Positions 1 to 8,007 of a stretch of 64,000 nucleotides of DNA are shown here, piece after piece. The position numbers and the translations under genes are program-made. The stretch comes from G963663495 sp963663495 (GTDB lineage Bacteria > Bacteroidota > Rhodothermia > Rhodothermales > Bin80): NCBI GenBank assembly GCA_963663495.1, contig OY760427.1:124001-188000 (forward strand), written 5' to 3'. The notes under the pieces were generated by a model. The model saw only the letters and a list, made by a program, of their open reading frames with translations, did no database searches and was not told where the DNA came from. The first letter of the stretch is position 1. The number at the start of each line of letters is the position of its first letter.

Positions 1-503
1 ATGGTCATGTATGTGTCCAAAATCCATGCCATTTCCCGCGCTCCCGTACCGTAGTCGGGTGCAGGCACATCAAAGCCGGGTCCGATAAAATTCTTTTGGG
101 ATAGCTCGTAGGTATATCTGCGCGTTATACGTTCAAGCTCTCGTACGGAATAATCGCGTGAATTAATGGCAATGCCGCCCTTAGCACCACCAAATGGGAC
201 ATCAACGATGGCGCATTTGTAGGTCATCAGGGCTGCCAGGGCCGTGATCTCGTCGGCCGTTACGTTTGCGGCGTAGCGGATTCCCCCCTTTGTCGGCAAC
301 TTGTGGTGGCTGTGCTCCGCACGGTATGCCTGCAGGACCTCAATCTTGCCGTTATCGCGAATGACGGGAAAGCTGACGTGGTAGATGCTGTTGCAGTTTC
401 TTATTTGCGCCAGCAGACCGGGATCAAGACTCGCATATGCGGCGGCTTGATCAAACATGCGGTTTACCTGTTCGGAGAAGGATAGCTTCGCAGTTGGATT
501 CAT
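1..503 (-). CDS. Glu/Leu/Phe/Val dehydrogenase, N-terminal part (gene runs off the window)
   Basis: The reverse strand reads open from an ATG at 501-503 to the window edge, about 167 codons. It shows the signatures of NAD(P)-dependent glutamate dehydrogenases: a substrate-binding KGGIRY motif, then MTYKCAIVDVPFGGAKGG containing the catalytic lysine region, then PAPDYGTG. The family converts glutamate to 2-oxoglutarate plus ammonia in the cytoplasm. Only the dimerisation/substrate domain is present, so NAD versus NADP use cannot be judged. It is divergent from the antiporter gene, with 57 bp between the two starts, so both promoters must lie in that short gap. Leucine or phenylalanine dehydrogenase is a less likely alternative. 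Confidence 0.88.
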   Translation of the reverse strand, partial: MNPTAKLSFSEQVNRMFDQAAAYASLDPGLLAQIRNCNSIYHVSFPVIRDNGKIEVLQAYRAEHSHHKLPTKGGIRYAANVTADEITALAALMTYKCAIVDVPFGGAKGGIAINSRDYSVRELERITRRYTYELSQKNFIGPGFDVPAPDYGTGAREMAWILDTYMT

Positions 504-560
504 TGCGTCAGAATGATGAACTTGATGGTTCCGGTTGTACGTTAGTCCGTAACTTATCTG

Positions 561-3008
561 TTGCACCCCTCATTAGAAACCGTGGCAGAGCATATTCTCG
601 CTTCCATCGTACTTGTCATTGCCTTGGGCATTGGTGCCCAGTGGTTTGCATGGCGGATTCGGGTCCCCTCTATTCTGCTGCTTCTGGTATTCGGTTTCCT
701 TGCTGGTCCGGTAACCGGGATGCTCTCACCGGTTACGCTCCAAGGCGACTGGGTGCTGGCATTTGTCTCCCTCTCTATCGGGATAATCCTGTTTGAGGGT
801 GGGCTGAGTCTGCGTTTGTCAGAGTTGGCAGAGGGTGGTAAAGCAGTGGTAAGCCTCATTACTGTGGGAGTACTGGTGACATGGGTTTTGGCTGGCGCTG
901 CAGCCTACTATGTGTTGGGGATGAATATTGCCATGGCAGTGCTTCTCGGCGCAATTCTGACCGTTACCGGGCCGACTGTGGTAATCCCGCTTCTGCGGCA
1001 GGTGCGACCCAGGGGACGGGTAGGCGTAATTGCAAAATGGGAAGGTATCACCATTGATCCTGTCGGTGCCATCCTTGCAGTGCTGGTGCTGGAAACAATT
1101 ATAGAGGTGCACTCCCTTGAGCTGGCGCAATTCGCAAGCGTCGGGGCGGCTGTGGTACATGCGTTAAAGGCACTTCTAATGACCATCTGTGTAGGCGTGG
1201 GCGTAGGCACCTTGGCTGCTGTTATTATTGTAGTGGTGCTTAGGCGCAGGCTTGTACCCGACTACCTCCAGAATCCGGTGGTTCTGATGATAGTGGTGGC
1301 GACGTACGGGCTGGCCAATTCGCTTCAAGGGGAGTCCGGACTATTGCAGGCTACGCTTTTGGGGATTCTTCTCGCGAATCAAAAATACGTTACAATTCGG
1401 CACATTACGAAGTTCAAGGAGGATCTTCAGGTATTGCTTTTGGCGTGCCTGTTCATTCTGCTGAGTGCTCGGCTTGATTTGGAGGTAGTGCGGTACTTTG
1501 ATGGTCGTGCTTTCCTGTTCCTGGGGATACTGATCCTTCTCGTGCGACCGGTGTCAGTCTTTCTTTCCACCCTGACAACAACACTGCACTTGAAGGAAAA
1601 GACACTGCTTGCCTGGCTCGCTCCGCGTGGTATTGTTGCTGCCGCAGTAGCATCGCTGTTTGCATTCCGTCTGGACTCCATATACCCTGCTGAGGCAGAG
1701 CGCCTGGTGCCGATTGTCTTTTTTGTCATTGTCGGTACCGTCGCTGCTTATGGTCTGACGCTATCGCCGGTTGCCAGGCGGCTTGGACTGGCGGATCCTT
1801 ACCCGCAGGGGCTGCTCTTTCTGGGTGCATACCCGTGGGTTCAACGCATGGCCAAAGCGGTACAGAATCTTGATTTCAAAGTGCTACTGATTGACGCCAA
1901 TGCCAAGAACATCGCAGATGCTAAGGCCTTGGATCTGCAAGCGGTCACAGCTGACGCACTGTCAGAGTCAGTCTTTGACGAGCTGGACTTTAGTGGGCTC
2001 GGACGGTTTCTGGCGCTGACGCCCAATGACAACACGAATTCCCTTGCGGCATTGCACTTTGCCGAGGTGTTTGAGGAGAGGGAAGTTTATCAATTGGCTG
2101 CCGGACCTACATCCCGGCTAGCCGGCGAAAACAAGCGCCCCGGTCACTTACGCGGAAGGCCGTTGTTCGGCGAAAGTACAACCCATACCTCACTCGCAGC
2201 CAGGTTCCGTGATGGGGGGGAAATCCGCACATTCGGGCTCACGGACGAGGGCTCGTTCGAAGCGATTCTTGCACGTTTCGACGATGAGCTGATCTTGCTC
2301 TTCATCGTACGAGGCACCACGCTGATTGTGCATGCGGAGGAGGGCCAAGTGGCGCCCGCAGTAGGCGACTCCATCATTGTGATGTTGCCTGAATTTTCTG
2401 CGGACCGTGAATTGTCGGACGTTCGGGGTTTTCGTGAGTTGGTTTCCGGGGCGGTGATGCTGGACGTTGAGGAGGACATTACGGTTGAGGAGATCGCAGC
2501 GCAGATGGCAGCGAAATTCGCGCAGCATCTGCCGGTAGAGGCGGGACGGCTGCAAAGCGGGCTGTACGAGTCCATGCGGCGAGACACATCAATGGTTGCA
2601 CCGGGGGTGGCATTACCGCATCTGCAGTTGCCCAATTTCACCAAGCCCGATCTGGGTCTGGTGCGTGTGCGCGCCGGCCTACCCGCTTCGGACAGTTCCG
2701 CAGCAGTATCGCCGGACACTGGTGAACGGGTTTATGCAATCATCTTCCTTCTCAGCCCGGCCAACAATCCCGGCACACACCTGCGCATGCTGGCCCACAT
2801 CGCGGGCCGGATCGGTGAGAATACTTTCTTGGAGACATGGCATGGCGCGGAATCGACAGATGACCTTCTCCACGCTCTTGCGCCGCCTGATATTGGTGCG
2901 GGTCAGGAAGATGATGCTTCCTCCAGTGACGGCGAAGACCGGAGCCGGAGTCGTCGTAGTCGTAGGTTGAGCAATTCCACGAATACGGAGAAGGCCATAG
3001 CGAAGTAG
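561..3008 (+). CDS. Na+/H+ antiporter (CPA1-like) with TrkA-N-like and PTS EIIA-like domains
   Basis: This 815-residue inner-membrane cation/proton exchanger starts at TTG 561. Residues about 10-410 form a dozen hydrophobic segments of the Na_H_Exchanger family. Residues about 417-520 look like a TrkA-N/RCK fold, but the glycine-rich loop is degenerate (LGAYPWVQ), so nucleotide binding is doubtful. Residues about 630-770 resemble a PTS EIIA type-2 domain, with the active-site-like GVALPH motif near residue 687. The likely role is pH or sodium homeostasis with cytoplasmic regulation. Its last 106 bp overlap the convergent terC gene. The C-terminus is rich in Ser, Arg and Asp and probably disordered. 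Confidence 0.88.
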   Translation: MHPSLETVAEHILASIVLVIALGIGAQWFAWRIRVPSILLLLVFGFLAGPVTGMLSPVTLQGDWVLAFVSLSIGIILFEGGLSLRLSELAEGGKAVVSLITVGVLVTWVLAGAAAYYVLGMNIAMAVLLGAILTVTGPTVVIPLLRQVRPRGRVGVIAKWEGITIDPVGAILAVLVLETIIEVHSLELAQFASVGAAVVHALKALLMTICVGVGVGTLAAVIIVVVLRRRLVPDYLQNPVVLMIVVATYGLANSLQGESGLLQATLLGILLANQKYVTIRHITKFKEDLQVLLLACLFILLSARLDLEVVRYFDGRAFLFLGILILLVRPVSVFLSTLTTTLHLKEKTLLAWLAPRGIVAAAVASLFAFRLDSIYPAEAERLVPIVFFVIVGTVAAYGLTLSPVARRLGLADPYPQGLLFLGAYPWVQRMAKAVQNLDFKVLLIDANAKNIADAKALDLQAVTADALSESVFDELDFSGLGRFLALTPNDNTNSLAALHFAEVFEEREVYQLAAGPTSRLAGENKRPGHLRGRPLFGESTTHTSLAARFRDGGEIRTFGLTDEGSFEAILARFDDELILLFIVRGTTLIVHAEEGQVAPAVGDSIIVMLPEFSADRELSDVRGFRELVSGAVMLDVEEDITVEEIAAQMAAKFAQHLPVEAGRLQSGLYESMRRDTSMVAPGVALPHLQLPNFTKPDLGLVRVRAGLPASDSSAAVSPDTGERVYAIIFLLSPANNPGTHLRMLAHIAGRIGENTFLETWHGAESTDDLLHALAPPDIGAGQEDDASSSDGEDRSRSRRSRRLSNSTNTEKAIAK

Positions 3009-3649
3009 ATGTATCCTTTGGGAATGTGCATGTCAAGTCCTTCTCCAACGAGCGCGACGCCAATTAGCAGCAGAAAGCTGAGAGCCAGCATTTTGACCGT
3101 TGGTCGGGTATCAATGAAGCGTGAAACCGCACCTGCCGACACCATCATGATACCGATGGCAATGACGATGGCCGCAATCATGATTCCCACATGGTCGGCC
3201 ATACCCACCGCCGTGATGACGGAGTCCAGCGAAAAGACGATATCTATGAGCATGATTTGCACGAGGACTCCCGCGAAGGAGACGGCAATGCGGCGGGAGT
3301 TTTGTTGGTCGTTTACTTCTTCGAGCCGGTGATGGATTTCATAAGTGCTTTTTGCCAGCAGAAACAATCCGCCGGCAATCAGGATCATGTCCCGCCCGGA
3401 AATCACTGCGGAGAACACTTCGAACAGAGGCGTAGTGAGTCGCATGATCCACGCTAGGCAGAGTAGTAGCAGTACACGACCGAGCATGGCCATTCCAAGG
3501 CCAAGGACCCGGGCTCTCGCCTGCTGGCTCTTGGGCAGTTTGGAGGAGAGTATTGAGATGAAGACTATGTTGTCAATCCCGAGGACGATTTCGAGGATCG
3601 TCAGCGTCAGGAGCGCAATAAGACTTTGCGGGTCAGTTATCCATTCCAC
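2903..3649 (-). CDS. TerC family integral membrane protein
   Basis: A 248-residue protein with about seven hydrophobic segments. It carries the TerC signature EIVLGIDNIVFISIL near residues 19-32 and a second acidic-residue helix, IDIVFSLDSVITAVG, in the middle. TerC proteins are inner-membrane proteins linked to tellurite resistance and to metal (especially manganese) export. The substrate cannot be read from sequence. The C-terminus is short and basic and lacks CBS domains, so this is the short YgdQ/TerC form. It is convergent with the antiporter and overlaps its 3' end by 106 bp, so both C-termini are coded on opposite strands of the same DNA. Confidence 0.88.
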   Translation of the reverse strand: MEWITDPQSLIALLTLTILEIVLGIDNIVFISILSSKLPKSQQARARVLGLGMAMLGRVLLLLCLAWIMRLTTPLFEVFSAVISGRDMILIAGGLFLLAKSTYEIHHRLEEVNDQQNSRRIAVSFAGVLVQIMLIDIVFSLDSVITAVGMADHVGIMIAAIVIAIGIMMVSAGAVSRFIDTRPTVKMLALSFLLLIGVALVGEGLDMHIPKGYIYFAMAFSVFVELLNLRLRRLRLRSSPSLEEASSS

Positions 3650-3687
3650 GGCTACAAGGAGGTTTTAGTCAGGTAGCTAGAGCGTAT

Positions 3688-4578
3688 ATGCGAAAATCCG
3701 TGCACCTTAATTCATGGCCTGTTGACGCCCGAACTCGCTTGGTTGGTATTCTGGGACACCCCGTTTCGCATTCTTTTTCGCCTCTTCTTCATAACGCGGC
3801 ATTCTTTGCGCAGGGTTTAAACCTGCGCTATGTCGCTTTGGATGTTCCACCTACGTTGTTACCGGCAGCAGTCAAGGGTTTGGGTGCATTGGGTTTCGCA
3901 GGTGCAAATGTAACGATTCCGCACAAGCGTGCGGTGATAACGCTGCTTACCCATGTCTCGCCCCAGGCGCGCGCCATCGGCGCCGTCAATACAATTGTGT
4001 GCAGGCGCGCGGGAACCGAGGTAATAATGACGGGAGAGAATACCGATGTGGAGGGCTTTGTTGCTCCTCTGATGGAGTACGCCGCATTCCTACGCGGGCA
4101 GTCTGCGTTGATCTTTGGGGCAGGGGGTGCTGCCCGCGCAGCAGCCTACGCGCTTATGGATAGGTTTTCATTGAGCCGGGTCGTTGTAGCGGCCCGCAAT
4201 CCAGACCGTGCACGGCAGCTGTGCATGGGCCTTGCGCCCTGTGATCCTGGCAGCGTGCTGCTCCCGGTTGCCTTGTCGGATGCCGGTCCGCACGTTAAAG
4301 CGGCCGGCGTGGTGGTGAACGCGACTCCCGTGGGGATGCATCCGCATGTTACGAAGACACCGTGGCCCGATACTGAGTCGTTCCGGGAGGGGCAGGTGGT
4401 GTACGATCTTATCTACCGGCCACTGAAAACGCGTCTTATGGCAGATGCGGCGATACGCGGGGCCATACCTATTGGCGGACTGCCCATGCTGCTACGGCAG
4501 GCAGCAGTAGCCTACCGCCACTGGACTGGTAGATCCATGCCGCTTTCGGAAGCGCGTAGCGCGTTGCCAGCGGTATGA
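3688..4578 (+). CDS. aroE: Shikimate dehydrogenase (NADP+)
   Basis: A 296-residue cytoplasmic enzyme reducing 3-dehydroshikimate to shikimate in aromatic amino acid synthesis. Visible motifs are the substrate-binding GHPVSHSFSP at residues 23-32, NVTIPHK with catalytic Lys80, GENTDVEGF with catalytic Asp120, and the nucleotide loop GAGGAAR near 144-150. Length is normal for the family. It starts 38 bp upstream-divergent from terC. Downstream, only 15 bp separate its stop from the TnpB element, whose target duplication begins at 4586. Confidence 0.95.
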   Translation: MRKSVHLNSWPVDARTRLVGILGHPVSHSFSPLLHNAAFFAQGLNLRYVALDVPPTLLPAAVKGLGALGFAGANVTIPHKRAVITLLTHVSPQARAIGAVNTIVCRRAGTEVIMTGENTDVEGFVAPLMEYAAFLRGQSALIFGAGGAARAAAYALMDRFSLSRVVVAARNPDRARQLCMGLAPCDPGSVLLPVALSDAGPHVKAAGVVVNATPVGMHPHVTKTPWPDTESFREGQVVYDLIYRPLKTRLMADAAIRGAIPIGGLPMLLRQAAVAYRHWTGRSMPLSEARSALPAV

Positions 4579-4585
4579 AGCGACG

Positions 4586-4593
4586 CTAGTATA
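4586..4593. repeat. 8-bp target duplication CTAGTATA, left copy
   Basis: CTAGTATA at 4586-4593 is repeated exactly at 6013-6020. The two copies abut the terminal GGG of the left end and the terminal CCC of the right end of the TnpB element, so they mark one insertion event. IS200/IS605 elements make no target duplications, whereas 8 bp is typical of the IS1595 family. Confidence 0.9.
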
Positions 4594-4764
4594 GGGAGTT
4601 ATATGGCTGAATGCCACGCGTTTTCGCAGGAGTTACTTTTTGTGCTTTGGTGGTGCAGACAGGATGGCTTTCGCCAGTTTTTCATAATCGGTTCCCGCTT
4701 TTCACGAAAAACTGCAATTATTTCAAATAACTCAACACGTGGGTACGCATGCTATATAATTACC
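4594..4764 (+). repeat. MITE-like segment derived from both ends of an IS1595 element
   Basis: The left 27 bp match the right end of the IS1595 element (45304 reading inward). The right part, read in reverse, matches that element's left end, including the shared stretch TTGAAATAATTGCAGTTT followed by AGCGGGAACCG. On the reverse strand, 4633-4683 keeps the last 16 codons plus stop of the small gene found intact at 45101-45265. The segment therefore looks like an IS1595 element with a large internal deletion. It recurs upstream of tnpB at 60982 and, 5'-truncated, at 29189. Confidence 0.8.
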
Positions 4765-4794
4765 ATCTATTAGGGAGTTATATATCACAGTGCC

Positions 4795-6007
4795 ATGCCC
4801 GAAACGGTTAGTGCATACCGCAATATCACATACAGGCTGTTGCCCGGAAGTCGGAGTAACGCCAAGCACCTTGCTTCCTCGCAGAGCAGAGCGAGGCGTA
4901 CAAGAAAGCGAAAGAGGCTGGAGAGAAGCCGCCCTCGGTAAGCTTCTTCTCGCTGGGGAAGCGGTTCACGCACTGCGCCGTACGGTCGAGTGGCTACCTG
5001 AATACTCCTTTGGTGTCGTTAGATACACATTGAAATATCAGGCGGACGCATGGAAGGCATTCTTCAAGGAAGGTAAGAGAAGACCGAGATTCCATTCCAG
5101 ACGTGGTAGTACGCCTTCGTTCACGATCCCGGATAACGTAAGGGTTCGGGATGGCAAGCTGTATATCCCGAAAGTGGGATATATGGCGCTCCGCAGGCGG
5201 GGAGGCAACCCGTACCCTGATGGTATACCCATCAAAGCCACTGTAAAGAAGAACGCCGGCAAATGGTATGCTGTCATCTGCTACAAGATTGAGGCACCTG
5301 TAATAGAGGATACCGGCAGTGCTGTAGGCATTGACCGTAATTGCGGGCAGATCGCTATGGTCTCCACAGAGGGCGATACAAGCATTATCAGACAACCGGA
5401 TACCAAGCGTCTTGATGCCAAGTTGAAGCGGCATCAGCGAAGACTGGCGAGACAGAAGAAAGGCTCCAACCGTCGTAACAGGCGGAAGCATAGAATCGCC
5501 CGCATACAGCGCAAGCGTGCTAACATCCTCAAGAATGCGAACCACCAGGTAAGTCGCAGTATTGCCAAATGCTCCTCAACGGTGATACTGGAGGACCTAA
5601 AGATCAAAGCGATGACACGTTCAGCTAAGGGGACGATGGAGAGCTTTGGCACAAACGTCAGACAGAAGTCTGGCCTCAACCGTGGAATACTGCGAACAGG
5701 TTGGGGCCAGTTGGATCAGATGCTGGGCTATAAGTGCCGCAAGGTGATAAAGGTTACCGCTGCCTATACCAGTCAGCGGTGTTCTGTGTGTGGGCACACA
5801 GAAGCGAGTAACCGTAAGACGCAGAGCACATTCACGTGTATGTCCTGTGGACATGCGGATCATGCAGACCTGAATGCGGCTGCAAACATACTGGCCTCCG
5901 GGATTGGGGCTTCTGCACGGCGAGGGGCGTTCGGGTTACCGACCCCTATGACCCGTGAAATTGATACTAGTGCCTCACTGTGTACAGTTGGTCACTCACG
6001 TATATAA
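4795..6007 (+). pseudogene. tnpB: TnpB (RNA-guided nuclease family), frameshifted copy
   Basis: The native ATG is at 4795, as in the intact copies at 29362 and 61184. Compared with them, 37 bp are missing at 4875/4876 and 1 bp near 4970. The reading frame is therefore broken twice before the conserved YSFGVVRYTLKYQAD region. The rest remains open to 6007, with all nuclease motifs: RuvC-I GIDRN, RuvC-II LEDL, a four-cysteine zinc finger (CSVC / CMSC) and RuvC-III Asp in HADLNAA. The continuous ORF from GTG 4790 has a scrambled N-terminus of about 60 residues and is unlikely to be functional. Confidence 0.85.
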
Positions 6008-6082
6008 TTCCCCTAGTATACAGGTGTGGCGGCAGGATCCTATTTTCGTGTTTTGTCATCTCTGCACAATTCCGACCTCCTG

Positions 6083-7606
6083 ATGCCGTTGCTGCGCGCT
6101 GTTTTTATTATCCTTTTGTTACCTGATGGCGTTTTAGCGCAAGGATTGGGTGAAACGCGGTTTGCCAATTCCGGTGCGCGGGAGGCACAGGAAGATTTTC
6201 TTCGGGGGCTGCTACTGCTGCACAGCTTTGAGTACGTAGATGCACGGGAGGCCTTTGCTGCAGCCCGCGAGGCCGATCCTGCCTTCGGTATGGCATATTG
6301 GGGTGAGGCGATGACATACAACCAGCCTATCTGGCATAGCCAGCAGACCGAAAAGGGACGTGCGGTGTTGGAGTTGTTGGCGCCCACCCTCAAGGAACGT
6401 ATGGGAAAGGCGCCCACAGCGCGGGAAAAGGATTACCTGCGGGCCGTTGATAAGCTCTACTACGGCGCCGAAGAGAAGGAAGATCGCGATCGTTCGTATC
6501 TCGCAGCCACAGCCGAGCTTCGCAATAGCTACCCGAACGACTTGGACGCCGCTGCATTCCATGCGCTGGCAATCCTAGGATCCAGCCATGGTGGGCGGGA
6601 ATTCTCCAAGTACATGCGGGCTGCCGCGGTGGTGGAAGATGTGTTTGCCCGTAATCCGCGGCATCCCGGAGCGGCGCACTATTTGATACACTCCTACGAT
6701 GATCCTATACATGCGCCGCTAGGTTTGCGGGCGGCGCGTGTCTATGCAGAGATTGCGCCCGCTGCCGCGCACGCGCTACATATGCCATCGCACATATTTA
6801 CTGCGATGGGGATGTGGGACAGGGTGGTGAGTTCCAATATTGCTTCGGCTGCAGCGGCAGAGGCTCGCCGGGACCGGAAGGGCTTGGGAGTGGAGGATCG
6901 GGCATATCATGCGCTCTGGTGGAAGATGTACGGGTATCTGCAGCAGGGAGACAGCGAGGCAGCACTGGAAACCGTTCGTGGAATTTGGGCTGACATGGAG
7001 ATGGCTGGAGGAGACAGGGGGGTTCGGAGGCATCTGGTAGTGACGCGCGCGGCCTATATCGTGGAGACCCTCGACTGCGATGGTGAAGCCGCTACCATGG
7101 TCATTGATGTTGATGGACTTGGCGTTGAAACGCGCGCCACCGATGCATTTGTCAGAGGGTACATAGCCTACCACCAACAGGAGGAAGAGGGCGCACGCGA
7201 ACGGCTTGCCGAGCTCCTTGAGCTATCGGAGACCCATGCTGATAAGCCGGTTATCACTATCATGCGCGACGAGTTGAAGGCTTTGCTCCTGTTGGAAGAG
7301 GGACGCCAAAAGGATGCCATAGTCATGCTGCGCGGTGCCACTGAGATGGAGAGTGCGATGCCTTTTGATTTTGGTCCCCCCTCACCGGTTAAGCCGTCAT
7401 TTGAACTTCTGGGGGAGGTGCAGTTGGAGGCAGGGCAGCCGGAAGAGGCCCTGATGGCTTTTGAGCGGGCCCTGGAGCGTGCACCCGGCCGTGCCCGGTC
7501 TCTCAAGGGCTTGGCGGAGGCGGCGGTCAGAATAGGGGATGTAGCGAAGGCAGAACGCGCTGAGTGGGAGCTGGAGCGGATCGCTGCGGCAGCGAAGGGA
7601 ATGTAG
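6083..7606 (+). CDS. Secreted tetratricopeptide-repeat protein
   Basis: About 507 residues from the ATG at 6083, chosen because it places a signal peptide (MPLLRAVFIILLLPDGVLAQ) at the N-terminus. The frame stays open upstream to GTG 6026, but that extension looks non-coding and abuts the TnpB insertion. The mature protein is helical with TPR-like units, clear near residues 35-75 (YVDAREAFAAAREADPAFG) and at the C-terminus (GQPEEALMAFERALERAPG). TPR arrays mediate protein contacts, and the partner is unknown. The TnpB element lies 70 bp upstream and may have displaced its promoter. Confidence 0.75.
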   Translation: MPLLRAVFIILLLPDGVLAQGLGETRFANSGAREAQEDFLRGLLLLHSFEYVDAREAFAAAREADPAFGMAYWGEAMTYNQPIWHSQQTEKGRAVLELLAPTLKERMGKAPTAREKDYLRAVDKLYYGAEEKEDRDRSYLAATAELRNSYPNDLDAAAFHALAILGSSHGGREFSKYMRAAAVVEDVFARNPRHPGAAHYLIHSYDDPIHAPLGLRAARVYAEIAPAAAHALHMPSHIFTAMGMWDRVVSSNIASAAAAEARRDRKGLGVEDRAYHALWWKMYGYLQQGDSEAALETVRGIWADMEMAGGDRGVRRHLVVTRAAYIVETLDCDGEAATMVIDVDGLGVETRATDAFVRGYIAYHQQEEEGARERLAELLELSETHADKPVITIMRDELKALLLLEEGRQKDAIVMLRGATEMESAMPFDFGPPSPVKPSFELLGEVQLEAGQPEEALMAFERALERAPGRARSLKGLAEAAVRIGDVAKAERAEWELERIAAAAKGM

Positions 7607-8007
7607 GCCTGTTCCTGGGTCGGGCGCGTGCCTTCCATAGTCGTTTGCTTCCGAGGAAATGGGTGTGCAGGTGGATGGCTTGGGCAGGCATTGCGCATTC
7701 GCACCCTGCTTTGTTGCAACCCTGTTCCGATGCACCACAGCCCGATGCACCATAGCCTGTATTTGGACGCTATCACGAGAACGACCAACTATCACTGGGT
7801 GACAACAATGGTTTTTCGGCTTCCGGGTGCGTCTCAATGGTGGGCCTTCTACACAGGCAAGAAGATGTAGGGCCATGGACAGTATCGTAACAGAGGCTTG
7901 CCGACCAGATCAGCATCGGACCGCTGGCATTGTGATGGCAAACGCCTCCGCGGGATGCATGCTACGGGGCTGTGCACCTAAGGAGGCACTAACGAACGGA
8001 TAGTCTT
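7607..8007. other. Intergenic stretch with no recognised gene
   Basis: Short overlapping frames on both strands show no family signature. A small imperfect tandem (GATGCACCACAGCCC followed by GATGCACCATAGCC) sits near 7730. Nothing else is supported. Confidence 0.5.

Larger units (their letters stand above)
4594..6012 (+). mobile_element. TnpB-carrying element with IS1595-like ends, copy 1 (1419 bp)
   Basis: The left end begins GGGAGTTATATGGCTGAATG at 4594. The right end, read inward on the reverse strand from 6012, begins GGGAATTATATACGTGAGTG. An exact CTAGTATA duplication flanks it. Internally it has two parts. The first is a MITE-like segment (4594-4764) whose ends match the two ends of the IS1595 element at 43531-45304. 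After an 8-bp spacer comes a TnpB unit (4773-6012) with its own GGGAGTTATAT start. The tnpB stop codon lies inside the right terminal repeat. No transposase is encoded, so mobility must be supplied in trans. Related copies are at 29189-30618 and 60982-62439, with a 3' fragment at 23455-23869. Confidence 0.85.

Noticed and set aside
4790..6007. A continuous 405-codon TnpB ORF from GTG 4790
   Set aside because: The first about 60 residues are in the wrong frames relative to intact copies; two deletions explain the open frame.
4594..6012. Calling the TnpB elements IS200/IS605 members
   Set aside because: No TnpA gene, no subterminal hairpin pattern recognised, and an exact 8-bp target duplication that this group does not make.
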